NCBI RefSeq assembly: GCF_000383975.1
Contig: NZ_KB913017.1
Location: 937,133-1,001,132 of the forward strand
Direction of reading: 5' to 3'
From: Natronorubrum tibetense GA33
Lineage (GTDB): Archaea; Halobacteriota; Halobacteria; Halobacteriales; Natrialbaceae
Length of the DNA stretch: 64,000 nt
A program made the translations under genes and the position numbers. Within the stretch, counting starts at the first letter, position 1. Each line of letters begins with the position of its first letter. Under the pieces are notes generated by a model. It saw only the letters and a list, made by a program, of their open reading frames with translations, searched no databases and was not told the DNA's origin. Shown here piece by piece: positions 17,474 through 26,109 of this stretch.

Positions 17474-17944
17474 CTACAGGCCTTCGAGCGACCGCAACTT
17501 CTGTTCGACGGCCGGCGGCGCGGCGCTCGGCCCGTCGCGCACGCGGTGGTCGGGAATCAAGATCGGGGTCGGGTTCCCATCGAGGGCCGTCCGAACGAGG
17601 ATGAGGTCGTCCTCGTCGTCGGGATCGAGTTCGGGGGTCATCCGCGCGAGGGCGTCGACGCTGACCTGCTCGCCGTAGGGGATTCCGCGGACCTGCTTCA
17701 AGACCGCGCGCTGGTCGGTCGGGACGGTCAGGGCCACCTGGAGTTCGTCGAAGTGGACCTCCTCCAGTCCCTCGAGGTAGTCGAAGATTTGCTCGAGGAC
17801 GGGGTGGTCCTCCTGGGCCTCCTCGTCGGGCAGGTCGGGAAACGAGACGCTCAGGACACGGCCGCTCGCGGCCCCGAGCTGGACGTATCGATCGAGATAC
17901 GATGATTCTCGCGCGTAGATTCCGGCGTCCGTGACGTCCTCCAT
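17474..17944 (-). CDS. MGMT-family DNA-binding protein lacking the active-site Cys
   Basis: 156 residues from ATG 17944. The C-terminal half matches the O6-alkylguanine-DNA alkyltransferase core: VLKQVRGIPYGEQVSVDALARM and ALDGNPTPILIPDHRVRDG. The active-site motif PCHR reads PDHR, so the alkyl-accepting Cys is Asp. It cannot act as a normal suicidal methyltransferase; it may recognise alkylated bases like the alkyltransferase-like (ATL) proteins, which carry Trp or Ala at this site. The N-terminal half is short and acidic. It stands next to the IS region but looks intact. Confidence 0.8.
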   Translation of the reverse strand: MEDVTDAGIYARESSYLDRYVQLGAASGRVLSVSFPDLPDEEAQEDHPVLEQIFDYLEGLEEVHFDELQVALTVPTDQRAVLKQVRGIPYGEQVSVDALARMTPELDPDDEDDLILVRTALDGNPTPILIPDHRVRDGPSAAPPAVEQKLRSLEGL

Positions 17945-18320
17945 ATTCCTGCGTAAGTGGTAGGGCCTTGAATAATCGCCGGTCGCCGTTTTCGTCCACT
18001 CAGTCCCAGAAATTCGGAGCAGTCAGCCGCTCACCGGCTCCCACCGATTCTGACGGGCCATCGTAAACGCCGCCGACGCTGGCACCGATGAAGACCACAC
18101 CCTCCCCAGCCGCCTGCGGTCCTCGCTCCATCCGTCGCTGCGGTCCTCGGCCCTCGCACGCCGTCGGCGACGGACCCTCGCTCACTTTTCGAGGTGCTCG
18201 CACGGCTCGCACCTCGCAACGCTCGGCTCCGTCGACAGCGCGCGCCACCGCACGTGGGGGTCGATCGGCCGAAATCTCGGTAGTTGCCCGGGTTCGACTC
18301 GTTCCGATGGCGCAAAGCTT
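17945..18320. other. Non-coding stretch before trpC
   Basis: About 375 bases with no convincing gene. Open frames here are Arg/Ala-rich shadows. The sequence contains low-complexity, dyad-rich blocks (for example GGTGCTCGCACGGCTCGCACC at 18193-18213) of the type common in haloarchaeal intergenic DNA. Confidence 0.5.
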
Positions 18321-18348
18321 TTGTACATATGAGTACGTCGATGTACAA
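18321..18348 (+). promoter_or_regulatory. Candidate trp operator
   Basis: A perfect 8-base inverted repeat, TTGTACAT (18321-18328) and ATGTACAA (18341-18348), separated by 12 bases, ends two bases before the trpC ATG. A third GTAC sits in the spacer, so GTAC occurs at 18323, 18333 and 18343, exactly one helical turn apart. The position over the core promoter fits a repressor site for the trp operon. Confidence 0.6.
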
Positions 18349-18350
18349 CA

Positions 18351-19208
18351 ATGAACTCTCGAACAGATCTCGCGCCCGCGGTGGCGTCGATCCTCGAGGC
18401 CGCCCGAGAGCGGCCGGGAGGCGACGGCCTCGTGGACGTCGACGCGCGATCGTTACCCGATGCGCTCGCGCGCGCGGAGGCCGACGGTCGCGTTCCGGTA
18501 ATCGCGGAAGTAAAGCCCACGAGCCCGACCGCCGACGGCACGCGCGACGACGATCCCGTCGAACTGGCCGAGGCGATGGTTGCGGGCGGCGCGGCGGCGA
18601 TCTCGGTCCTCACCGAGCCGACTCACTTCGGCGGCTCACCCGAGTCGCTGACTCGCATTCGCGATGCCGTCGACGTCCCCGTCCTGCGAAAGGACTTCGT
18701 GCTCGAGGAAGCACAGATGGACGTCGTCGAAGCCGATCTGCTCCTGTTGATCGTCCGGTTCGTGGACGTTCGCGAATCGGACGATTCGCGAGCCAGTCAG
18801 AACGCCGTGCGTTCTGACGCTGATCTGGAAGGACTCATCGCGGCCGCGCACGAGCGCGGCTTCCAGCCGCTGGTCGAGGTCCATGACCGCGCGGAACTCG
18901 AGACTGCCCTCGAGGCCGGTGCCGAAATCATCGGCGTGAACAATCGGGACCTGGCGCGACTCGAGGTGGACCTCGAAACCTTCGAGTCCGTGAGCCCCCA
19001 CGCGAGACAGGCTTCGGACGAGGTAACGCTGATCGCCGAGAGCGGCGTGTCGACCCCTGCGGACGTTCGCCGGATGCGGGAGGCGGGCGCCGACGCGCTC
19101 CTGATCGGCAGCGCGATTATGGACCACGCTTCGGACGACAGCGACGTGGCCGAGAACACCCAGCGGTTGGTTCAAGCGGAAAACAGGGCGAACGGAGGAA
19201 ACACATGA
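18351..19208 (+). CDS. trpC: Indole-3-glycerol phosphate synthase
   Basis: 285 residues. The TIM-barrel family motifs are clear: [60 protein letters not shown] and [12 protein letters not shown]. It closes the indole ring in tryptophan synthesis. Between [10 protein letters not shown] and LEGLIAAA, about residues 142-158, an extra polar segment is encoded by two perfect palindromes (18770-18791 and 18796-18818), not seen in the usual family. The stop overlaps the trpB start by four bases. A candidate operator lies directly upstream. Confidence 0.95.
   Translation: MNSRTDLAPAVASILEAARERPGGDGLVDVDARSLPDALARAEADGRVPVIAEVKPTSPTADGTRDDDPVELAEAMVAGGAAAISVLTEPTHFGGSPESLTRIRDAVDVPVLRKDFVLEEAQMDVVEADLLLLIVRFVDVRESDDSRASQNAVRSDADLEGLIAAAHERGFQPLVEVHDRAELETALEAGAEIIGVNNRDLARLEVDLETFESVSPHARQASDEVTLIAESGVSTPADVRRMREAGADALLIGSAIMDHASDDSDVAENTQRLVQAENRANGGNT
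18770..18818. repeat. Two short perfect palindromes inserted in trpC
   Basis: TCGCGAATCG (18770-18779) pairs with CGATTCGCGA (18782-18791) around a 2-base loop; GTCAGAACGC (18796-18805) pairs with GCGTTCTGAC (18809-18818) around CGT. Together they make up an in-frame polar insertion. Confidence 0.8.
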
Positions 19209-20527
19209 GCACAAGCGACCACGATAACGAACGCACTCGAGAGCGCGATAGCGAGGCAACCTTCGGTGACTACGGCGGGCAGTACGTCCCCGAGGCCCTG
19301 ATGCCGGCGGTCCAGGAACTCGAGGACGCCTACGAACGCTACGTCCTCGAAAACGAGGACGGCTTCATGGATGAGTTCCACGACCGAATGCGGGATTTCG
19401 GCGGCCGACCGACGCCGCTGCAGCGCGCGGAACGCCTCAGCGAGCGCTACGACCGCGAGATCTACCTCAAGCGCGAGGATCTGCTCCACGGCGGCGCCCA
19501 CAAACTCAACAACGCGCTCGGACAGGTTCTACTGGCCAAGTATATGGGCAAAGAGCGGATCATCGCCGAGACCGGCGCCGGCCAACACGGCACGGCGACC
19601 GCGATGGCGGCGGCCCACCTCGATATGCCCTGTGAGATCTACATGGGCCGAACCGACATCAACCGTCAGCGACCGAACGTCTACCGGATGCGGATGAACG
19701 GTGCCGAGGTAAACCCGGTCACGGCGGGCAGCGGAACCCTGAAGGAGGCGATCAACGAGACGATGCGCGACTGGGCGACGACCGTCGAACGGACCCACTA
19801 CGTTATCGGCTCCGTGGTCGGTCCGCACCCGTTCCCGAAACTCGTTCGGGACTTCCAGTCCGTTATCAGCCAGGAGGCCCGCAAGCAGATTCGGGAGAAG
19901 GCGGGCCGACTCCCAGACAGTGTCGTCGCCTGCGCGGGCGGCGGCTCGAACACGATGGGGACGTTCCACGAGTTCGTTCTTGACGAGGACGTGGACCTGT
20001 ACGCCGTCGAGGCCGGCGGCTCGAGCCTCGAGATCGACGAGGAAAACGCGCTGGCCCCGAACTCGGCGACGCTCTCGACGGGAACGGACGGCGTGCTCCA
20101 CGGCGCGATGACGAAACTCCTCCAGAGCGAGGACGGGCAAATCATGGAATCACACAGCGTGAGCGCCGGACTGGACTACGCCGGCGTCGGGCCCGAACTC
20201 TCCCATCTCGTCGATATCGGACGCGTCACCCCCGTGAGCGTCGACGACGAGGCGGCACTCAACGGCTTCCACCGGCTCTCGAACCTCGAGGGGATTATCC
20301 CCGCGCTCGAGTCGAGTCACGCGCTCGGATATCTCGAACGCGCGGCGGGACCCGCCGCGGATGGGTCGAGCGGGCAAAGCCCGCGAGACGAGAACGACGA
20401 CGATCTCGGCGAAGTCATCGTCGTCAACGTCTCCGGACGGGGCGACAAGGATCTCGAGACGGTGCTCGAGGAGACGGAGAAGCGTGATCTCGAGGCCGCT
20501 CCCGAAGTGGAGGTGTTCGATAGATGA
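19205..20527 (+). CDS. trpB: Tryptophan synthase beta chain
   Basis: 440 residues. The PLP lysine is in [12 protein letters not shown] (Lys about 100); EGAGQHG-type [12 protein letters not shown], the VGPHPFP block and [11 protein letters not shown] (phosphate-binding Gly loop) are present. It joins indole and serine to tryptophan. Near the C-terminus (about residues 380-400) a non-family insertion carries two palindromes (20341-20359 and 20370-20384), reading through [17 protein letters not shown]. It overlaps trpC and trpA by four bases at each end, so the three are one coupled operon. Confidence 0.96.
   Translation: MSTSDHDNERTRERDSEATFGDYGGQYVPEALMPAVQELEDAYERYVLENEDGFMDEFHDRMRDFGGRPTPLQRAERLSERYDREIYLKREDLLHGGAHKLNNALGQVLLAKYMGKERIIAETGAGQHGTATAMAAAHLDMPCEIYMGRTDINRQRPNVYRMRMNGAEVNPVTAGSGTLKEAINETMRDWATTVERTHYVIGSVVGPHPFPKLVRDFQSVISQEARKQIREKAGRLPDSVVACAGGGSNTMGTFHEFVLDEDVDLYAVEAGGSSLEIDEENALAPNSATLSTGTDGVLHGAMTKLLQSEDGQIMESHSVSAGLDYAGVGPELSHLVDIGRVTPVSVDDEAALNGFHRLSNLEGIIPALESSHALGYLERAAGPAADGSSGQSPRDENDDDLGEVIVVNVSGRGDKDLETVLEETEKRDLEAAPEVEVFDR
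20341..20384. repeat. Two short palindromes inserted near the 3' end of trpB
   Basis: CGCGGCGGG and CCCGCCGCG (20341-20359) pair around a single A; GCGGGC and GCCCGC (20370-20384) pair around AAA. They encode a Gly/Ser/Ala-rich segment absent from typical TrpB. Confidence 0.7.
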
Positions 20528-21453
20528 CGAGCGAGGATCGACGACTGGAGGGAGGAGAGCCTCGGGAAACGCGAGTGGGGAGCGACGGTGGAAAGCGACC
20601 CGCGAGCGCCGACTACGACAGCGACGTCGAGGCCGCCATCCGCGAGAACCATCCTGCACTCATCACCTATCTCGCCGTCGGCGATCCGTCGATCGAGGAG
20701 ACGAAGGCGTACGTCGAAGCGCTCGACCGCGGCGGCTCGGACCTGATCGAACTCGGCCTGCCGTTCTCGGAACCGATCGCCGAGGGGCCGACGATTCAGG
20801 CGTCGATCAACCGCGCGCTCGAGGCCGGCACCACCTCCGAAGCGTTCTTCGAGTTGGTCGAGGACCTCGAGACGGAGGCGACGCTGCTGGTCATGACGTA
20901 CTACAACAAGATCTTACAATACGGTGACGAACCCGATGTGGGGCCGTTCGTGAAACGAGCGGCGGAAGTCGGTCTCTCGGGAATCATCGTCCCCGATCTG
21001 CCCGCGGAGGAGGCCGACCCACTGCGCGAGGCATGTGACGAACACGGTCTCGATCTGATCTTCATCATCGCGCCGACGACCGAGGGCGAGCGCCTCGAGA
21101 CGATCATGTCTCGGGTCTCTGGCTTCGCTTACGTCCAGGCCCGACTCGGAACGACCGGCGCTCGAGGCGACGTCTCGTCGGCGACCCACGACAGCCTGAC
21201 ACGTCTGTCCGAATACGAGGTCCCCAAGGCGGTCGGGTTCGGCGTCAGCGAGGGCGACCACGCGGCCGAGATCGTCGAGGCCGGTGCCGACGGCGTCATC
21301 GTCGGCAGCGCGCTGATCGACATCGTCGCTTCGAGCGACGACCCCGCGGCCGCACTCGAGGCCAAAGCCGAAGAGCTCAAACGCGGCGCCGTTCGCGGAT
21401 CCGAAACCGTCACGAACGATACGGAAGATGCACCGGAACCAGAACAGCCATAA
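20524..21453 (+). CDS. trpA: Tryptophan synthase alpha chain
   Basis: 309 residues. The TIM-barrel motifs are [35 protein letters not shown] (catalytic Glu and the usual Asp position occupied by Glu in SEPIAEG), [28 protein letters not shown] and [11 protein letters not shown]. It cleaves indole-glycerol phosphate and channels indole to TrpB. An N-terminal polar extension of about 35 residues precedes the family start. ATG overlaps the trpB stop (20524-20527). Confidence 0.95.
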   Translation: MTSEDRRLEGGEPRETRVGSDGGKRPASADYDSDVEAAIRENHPALITYLAVGDPSIEETKAYVEALDRGGSDLIELGLPFSEPIAEGPTIQASINRALEAGTTSEAFFELVEDLETEATLLVMTYYNKILQYGDEPDVGPFVKRAAEVGLSGIIVPDLPAEEADPLREACDEHGLDLIFIIAPTTEGERLETIMSRVSGFAYVQARLGTTGARGDVSSATHDSLTRLSEYEVPKAVGFGVSEGDHAAEIVEAGADGVIVGSALIDIVASSDDPAAALEAKAEELKRGAVRGSETVTNDTEDAPEPEQP

Positions 21454-21477
21454 CTGCAAGCTTGCTACACTCCCGCA

Positions 21478-22275
21478 ATGACTACCACAGGCATCGACGC
21501 ACGACTCGACAGAATCGGTACAAACGACTCGTACGTGATCATTCCGATGGATCACGGCATCACGATGGGGGCGGTTCAGGGGCTGAAAGACATCGAATCG
21601 ACGATCGACGGTGTCACCAGCGGCGGTGCGGATGCGGTCCTCACGCAGAAAGGAATCGCACCTCGCGTCCACGAGCACAAGAACGGAAAAGGGTACATCG
21701 TCCATCTCAACGGCTCGACGACGATCGGTCCCGACGAGCAAGACAAGCGACTGACCGGGACCGTCGAGGAGGCCGTCCGTGTTGGTGCCGACGCCGTCTC
21801 CTTCCACATCAACGTCGGCTCGGACCACGAACCCGACCAGATTTCCCAGCTCTCGGAGATCACGGCGAACGCCCAGCGACTCGGCATTCCGGTGCTGGCG
21901 ATGGCCTACGCCCGCGGTCCGGGCGTCGACTCCGAGGATCCCGAAGCGCTCGGCCACGCCGTCCGTCTCGCGGAAGAACTCGGCGCTGATATCGTCAAGA
22001 CAGGCTACAGCGGCGACGCCGAGAGCTTCCAACACGTCGTGGAATCGACTCGGCTACCGGTCGTTATCGCCGGCGGCTCGAAAGGAACTGACCGCGAGAC
22101 CGTCGAGATGGTCCGCGGCGTGATGGACGCCGGTGGCTCCGGCGTCTCGATGGGGCGATCGATCTTCCAGCACGAGAATCCGGAGGCCATCGCAAAGGCC
22201 GTCGCCGGCGTCGTCCACCACGATCTCTCGACCGACGACGCGCTCGCCAAGGCCGGACTCGCGCTCGAGGCCTGA
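21478..22275 (+). CDS. aroA': 2-amino-3,7-dideoxy-D-threo-hept-6-ulosonate synthase (ADH synthase)
   Basis: 265 residues, class I aldolase-like barrel of the archaeal Fba/AroA' family: VIIPMDHGITMGAVQGL, AVLTQKGIAPRVHEHK, AVSFHINVGSDHE, MAYARGPGV, IVKTGYSGDAESF (Schiff-base Lys) and VVIAGGSKGTDRE. It forms the first intermediate of the archaeal route to 3-dehydroquinate. It lies 24 bases after trpA, so probably belongs to the trp transcript. Its pathway partner, DHQ synthase II, is 8 kb downstream at 30285. Confidence 0.93.
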   Translation: MTTTGIDARLDRIGTNDSYVIIPMDHGITMGAVQGLKDIESTIDGVTSGGADAVLTQKGIAPRVHEHKNGKGYIVHLNGSTTIGPDEQDKRLTGTVEEAVRVGADAVSFHINVGSDHEPDQISQLSEITANAQRLGIPVLAMAYARGPGVDSEDPEALGHAVRLAEELGADIVKTGYSGDAESFQHVVESTRLPVVIAGGSKGTDRETVEMVRGVMDAGGSGVSMGRSIFQHENPEAIAKAVAGVVHHDLSTDDALAKAGLALEA

Positions 22276-22396
22276 GCACCACGTCTTTTACTCTCTGTGG
22301 CCAACCGCTACCGATGGAACGGGCCGCTCGGTAGCGGTTCGCAACTGGCCTGTGCGTGACCACCAATTATTACGGCCACTCGCCTATCCGACAGTC

Positions 22397-22990
22397 GTGA
22401 CGCCAGCGTCGTTTCGGACCCACCGACTCGCGGAAACCGACACCGGCCACTACACCGAACTGCTGTCCGACAACGGGAGCAACGACGAGGTGCTCGTCTG
22501 TGCCGCCCACGGCGGACACGTCGAGCCCGGCACCGCCGAACAGGCGCTCGATCTCGCCGCTCGACTCCCTCAGGCCAGCTGCTGGGCCTGCCTTGGCTAC
22601 GACAGGCAGGGAAGCCCGTTCGAACTGTGGCATCCGCCCTCGAGCGCCTTCTCGCCCGACGACTACCCTCTCCTCGCCGAAATCGCCGACCGAGGCTTCG
22701 AGACCGTCGTCAGCTTCCACGGGCTCGGCGACGACCGAGTGCTCGTCGGCGGCGGGATCGACGCCGGCACGAAACGCGCCGTCAGCGATCGACTCGAGAA
22801 CGTAGTGACGCCACCCGTCGAACCGGTCTCGACGGGCCCGTACGCCGGCGTCAGCTCGAACAACTTCGTCAACTGGCTCGCTCGAGACGGCGGCGGCCTC
22901 CAACTCGAGCAGAGCCGCACCGTCCGCATCGACGAACGCGACGCCGTCAATTCCGTACTCGAGGGACTCCTCGAGGCTGGCGTGCTCTGA
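22397..22990 (+). CDS. Poly-gamma-glutamate hydrolase-like protein
   Basis: 197 residues from GTG 22397 (VTPASFRTHRLAETDTG); no ATG fits. The N-terminal VLVCAAHGGHVEPGTAEQAL, VVSFHGLGDDRVLVGGGID and SNNFVNWLARDGGGLQLEQSRTVR blocks match the phage-type poly-gamma-glutamate hydrolase family (zinc-dependent, His ligands in AAHGGHVEPGT and SFHG). Such enzymes cut gamma-linked polyglutamate capsules; some haloarchaea make this polymer. Whether this one acts on it is not shown. It may be an accessory gene in the aromatic pathway gap. Confidence 0.82.
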   Translation: MTPASFRTHRLAETDTGHYTELLSDNGSNDEVLVCAAHGGHVEPGTAEQALDLAARLPQASCWACLGYDRQGSPFELWHPPSSAFSPDDYPLLAEIADRGFETVVSFHGLGDDRVLVGGGIDAGTKRAVSDRLENVVTPPVEPVSTGPYAGVSSNNFVNWLARDGGGLQLEQSRTVRIDERDAVNSVLEGLLEAGVL

Positions 22991-23001
22991 GCGAGGAGCC
23001 G

Positions 23002-23994
23002 TCAGTCGACGTTTCTCGACCCGATCCCGAGCGGGTCCGCCCCAGCGAGTTCCGAGACGACTGCTCCACCGACGCGCGCGGCGTTCTCGATCCCCAGCGC
23101 GAGACTGGCAGGGTTCCCGTCGAAGCTCTCCGCGACCGACTGGCCGGGCGCCGCCCGATCGTAGTTCGAGACGGCGCGGACGCTCAGGTACCGCTCGCGC
23201 AGGCCGAATCGCTCGAGGGCCGTTGCCGTCGCGGCATCTTCCATTTGGGTCGTCACGTAGGGGCCAACACCGTACCGCTCGCAGAGCCACTGAACCTCCC
23301 GCGCGTAGCGAGGGCCGTGCCAGAACTCGTCGCCGCAGACGGTCGTCCCTCGTTCGATCGTCGGTCCCGCGTCGGGGGCGTTCGAATACGATCGTTGGTA
23401 GTCGCGAGCGTCGGCGTCTTCGCACAGGTCGACGTCTCGGGCGGCCTCGAGCGCGCAGTCGACGACGGCCTCCTCGAGCCGGTGGATGTAATCCCGCGGT
23501 CGGTACGCGAGGAGGTCGATGGGGCGCTCTTCGATGGAGTGGTCCTCGGTGGACGCTTCCGACGCGGAATCCGTTCCGGCGGCGTCGGATCGATGATCCC
23601 ACCGGTGCTTTCGGTCCCAGTCGACGACGGCGTCCGCAATCGCGACCGAGCCGAGCGCCGTCGTCTCCGGCGACGAGCCGGCGATACCGCAGGAGACGAC
23701 GTACGTCGACTCGAGGTCCACACCCGGGTTCGACAGAATAGCGGTGACGGTCGTCGCCGCGTCGCTCTTGCCGATTCCGGTGGTCGTGACGGCGATTCCG
23801 GAGTCAGTCACGTAGACGGGGGTCTCCGCGCCCGGTATCTCGAGGGCGCCGACGAGGTCGTCGCGCTCGAGCCACGGTCGGCGTTCATCGAGCGGGTCCT
23901 CGAACGCCGCGGTGAGGACCAGTGCGTCGGGAGCGATCGGGTCTTCCGGGTCGGGATCTCGAGGCACCGGCAGCGGTCTGTCAGTTGGAGTCAT
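23002..23994 (-). CDS. Purine nucleoside permease/phosphorylase-fold protein (NUP family)
   Basis: 330 residues from ATG 23994. The pattern ALVLTAAFEDPLDERRPW, YVTDSGIAVTTTGIGKSDAATTVTAIL, YVVSCGIAGSSPETTALGSVAIADAVVDWD and YVTTQMEDAATATALERFG fits the NUP (purine nucleoside permease) family, which shares the nucleoside phosphorylase fold. A polar insertion at about residues 135-160 is low complexity. No signal peptide or membrane helix is seen, so a transport role is doubtful and a phosphorylase-like activity is as likely. Candidate operator sites lie upstream at 24056-24090. Confidence 0.85.
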   Translation of the reverse strand: MTPTDRPLPVPRDPDPEDPIAPDALVLTAAFEDPLDERRPWLERDDLVGALEIPGAETPVYVTDSGIAVTTTGIGKSDAATTVTAILSNPGVDLESTYVVSCGIAGSSPETTALGSVAIADAVVDWDRKHRWDHRSDAAGTDSASEASTEDHSIEERPIDLLAYRPRDYIHRLEEAVVDCALEAARDVDLCEDADARDYQRSYSNAPDAGPTIERGTTVCGDEFWHGPRYAREVQWLCERYGVGPYVTTQMEDAATATALERFGLRERYLSVRAVSNYDRAAPGQSVAESFDGNPASLALGIENAARVGGAVVSELAGADPLGIGSRNVD

Positions 23995-24055
23995 GGCTGG
24001 TTTGCACGGAACGGGTAATTGCGTTGTATACCCCTCTCGTTGCGTGAAAGGACTT

Positions 24056-24090
24056 GGTACATGTGATGTAACGTGTTACATGTATGTAAC
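24056..24090. promoter_or_regulatory. Candidate operator: alternating 7-base half-sites
   Basis: Three perfect half-sites alternate in direction with 2-base spacers: ATGTAAC (24066-24072), GTTACAT (24075-24081), ATGTAAC (24084-24090); a fourth, GGTACAT (24056-24062), is one base off. They sit between the divergent purine permease (start 23994) and SprT (start 24160) genes, upstream of a TATA-like GTATAC at about 24026-24032 for the permease. Confidence 0.55.
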
Positions 24091-24159
24091 GGACCTGGGG
24101 TCGCCTCGGATTCACGGCGCAACCGGAACACCTTCGAAATCCGCCTTCCATTTCCGAGT

Positions 24160-24729
24160 GTGACCGACGAGGACCTCACGATCGACGACGAAATCGTCGC
24201 TCGAGCCCGGATCCACGCCCGTGAGGTGCTTTGCGACCACGACCTCGAGATCGATCGCGCGTCCCTCGAGTGGGAGGTCACCACGCGCGCCCGTCGTCGC
24301 GCGGGGGCCTGCCGTTGGAACGCGAGCCGCGAGGTCGCGACGATCGTGCTGACGCGACAGGCGTACGAACGCTACGAGTGGGAGACGTTCGCGGGCGTCG
24401 TCAGACACGAACTCGTCCACGCCTGGGAGTTTCAGCAGTACGGCGAGTCGGGACACGGCTCGCGGTTTCGCGAGCAGGCGGCGCGCCTCGAGGCCCCCAG
24501 ACACTGCGAGACGTTTTCGGAGCCGCGGTACGTCCTCCGTTGTCTTGCGAGCGACTGCGACTGGTCTGCGAGACGCCATCAGGCCTCGAAACCGGTAAAA
24601 TCGCCCGACCAGTATCGGTGTGGATCCTGTGGCAGCGATATCGAGGTGGAACACGCCGATAGCGGACGGGCGTGGACGTCCGCGAGCGGGTTCGGTGGGA
24701 CGAAGGCGGCGCTCGGGGACGATTGGTGA
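24160..24729 (+). CDS. SprT-like zinc metalloprotease-fold protein
   Basis: 189 residues from GTG 24160 (VTDEDLTIDDEIVARAR); the frame is open upstream to 24073 but that part overlaps the operator-like repeats. The HExxH motif is VVRHELVHAWEFQQYGESGHGSRF, with the third His in GHG, and the C-terminal zinc ribbon has CxxxxC...CGSCG. This is the SprT/Spartan architecture, linked to processing of DNA-protein crosslinks in eukaryotes. The role in archaea is inferred only from the fold. Confidence 0.9.
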   Translation: MTDEDLTIDDEIVARARIHAREVLCDHDLEIDRASLEWEVTTRARRRAGACRWNASREVATIVLTRQAYERYEWETFAGVVRHELVHAWEFQQYGESGHGSRFREQAARLEAPRHCETFSEPRYVLRCLASDCDWSARRHQASKPVKSPDQYRCGSCGSDIEVEHADSGRAWTSASGFGGTKAALGDDW

Positions 24730-24940
24730 GGGACGAGATTCGGGCGAAGCGAGAATCTCGGAATAGCGATCGGGGAGCGGTGCGAGGTCTGAGCGGAGCG
24801 AAGACCTCGATGCGAACGGAGAGCGAGAGCGAGCCGTGAGCGAAGCGACCCGCGAGCAGCGAGATTCGAACCGAGTGAGAACCTCGGAACGGCGAGTCAA
24901 CCGCGGAACACTTATTCGACTTCCCCTGTCTGTTTCAGCT

Positions 24941-25477
24941 ATGGGACTACTCGAGTTGATGCTGGGCCAGTCAGGACCCGGCGAACAGGGAGTCGAGGGA
25001 CGGTCGTACAAACTGCCGAAGGAGACCCACGACTTCGTCTACCCGGTCGCCGTGCGCTCGCGGGAACTCGAGGCGTTCGTCCAGCTCCTCGAGACTGAGA
25101 GCGACGCGCCGTCGCTCGAGGACAACACCGACGAACTGCAGGACGTCTTCGACGATGTGCTCGGCGACGTGGAGATTGACGCCTCGGAGCTGGCCGAACG
25201 GCAGCGAAAGCCGCGACTCGAGACCGAAGCGATCGTCGACCACTGGCGCGGGCAGGTCACGGACGACGTCGGCGTCGTCTACGCTCGCGTGGACACCTAT
25301 CCGACGCTGCTCTCGTTCGTCAAACGCTGCAAACAGCGCGACGAGCAGGCCGACGACCCGTTCGAACTCCCCGAGAACTTCGGCGACGGAGCCGCGTTGC
25401 TGAAGCGACTCGAGACCGCGACGAACGATCAGTATCGGGCCGTCGTCCACACGGATCTGCTCCCGCCCGAGAAGTAA
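24941..25477 (+). CDS. Conserved haloarchaeal protein of unknown function
   Basis: 178 residues from ATG 24941 (MGLLELMLGQSGPGEQG), with a TATA-like CTTATTCG about 30 bases before. Mixed alpha/beta, acidic, no membrane helix. A conserved-looking AIVDHWRGQVTDDVGVVYARVDTYPTLLSFVKRCKQ segment lies in the middle. No family recognised. The 210 bases before it are low-complexity GAGCGAAGCGA-type DNA without a gene. Confidence 0.6.
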   Translation: MGLLELMLGQSGPGEQGVEGRSYKLPKETHDFVYPVAVRSRELEAFVQLLETESDAPSLEDNTDELQDVFDDVLGDVEIDASELAERQRKPRLETEAIVDHWRGQVTDDVGVVYARVDTYPTLLSFVKRCKQRDEQADDPFELPENFGDGAALLKRLETATNDQYRAVVHTDLLPPEK

Positions 25478-25502
25478 GGCGACGGTCGCGCGCTCGCGTC
25501 GG

Positions 25503-26009
25503 TTAGTCGGCCGCCGTCCCCCGTTCGGAAGCCACGCGGCGAGTCCACCGCCATCGATACACGGCATACACCGTCGCCACTAGCAGCGTACCGACGAATC
25601 CAAGGAGCCACGCGATGGCGGCGTACCCGACGAAAACGTTCTCGTACGGTCCGAGAACGTCCCGTGGCGGTTCGATTGCCCACGGTCCGAAGTGGACGAC
25701 GGTGACGACGAGACAAAGCGTCCCCAGCAGGACGGCCCAGTACCCTGCCCCGACCCGCTCCGTGAGCGTTAGATAGAGCCCGACCGCGATGAGCGGGTAG
25801 ACCGCGAGGGTGTAGGTGAAGACCGTAACCTCGGGAATCAGCGGCCAGCCGACGTGATTTCCTCGAACGATGTGATCGAGATGGTGTCCGATTCCGAAGA
25901 CCGTCGCGAGGGTGATCAGCGCATAGAGGCGCGTATCAACGGTTGCCAGTTCCGACTGCTCGCTTTCGTTCTCGCGACGACGGTGCGTGTTGCTGGACGT
26001 CTCGGACAT
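25503..26009 (-). CDS. Four-helix membrane protein of unknown function
   Basis: 168 residues from ATG 26009. After a polar, basic N-terminus of about 25 residues come four hydrophobic segments, with a His-rich VFGIGHHLDHIVRGNHVGWP loop at the start of the membrane part and VVHFGPWAIEPP between helices 3 and 4. The His pattern could bind metal, but this is speculative. Convergent with the preceding gene. Confidence 0.65.
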   Translation of the reverse strand: MSETSSNTHRRRENESEQSELATVDTRLYALITLATVFGIGHHLDHIVRGNHVGWPLIPEVTVFTYTLAVYPLIAVGLYLTLTERVGAGYWAVLLGTLCLVVTVVHFGPWAIEPPRDVLGPYENVFVGYAAIAWLLGFVGTLLVATVYAVYRWRWTRRVASERGTAAD

Positions 26010-26109
26010 AGCTAGAATCAGTTCGAGCAGCTGTGAATATATTGCCCCAACATGATAGTCGTTGGTGAATCAGCTCTTTTGAAAGCAATCAATCGTCCGC
26101 AAGTGGGTG

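Noticed and set aside
24730-24940. Possible repeat or gene in GAGCGAAGCGA-rich DNA before 24941
   Set aside because: Low-complexity dyads common in haloarchaeal intergenic DNA, with no reading frame of gene quality.
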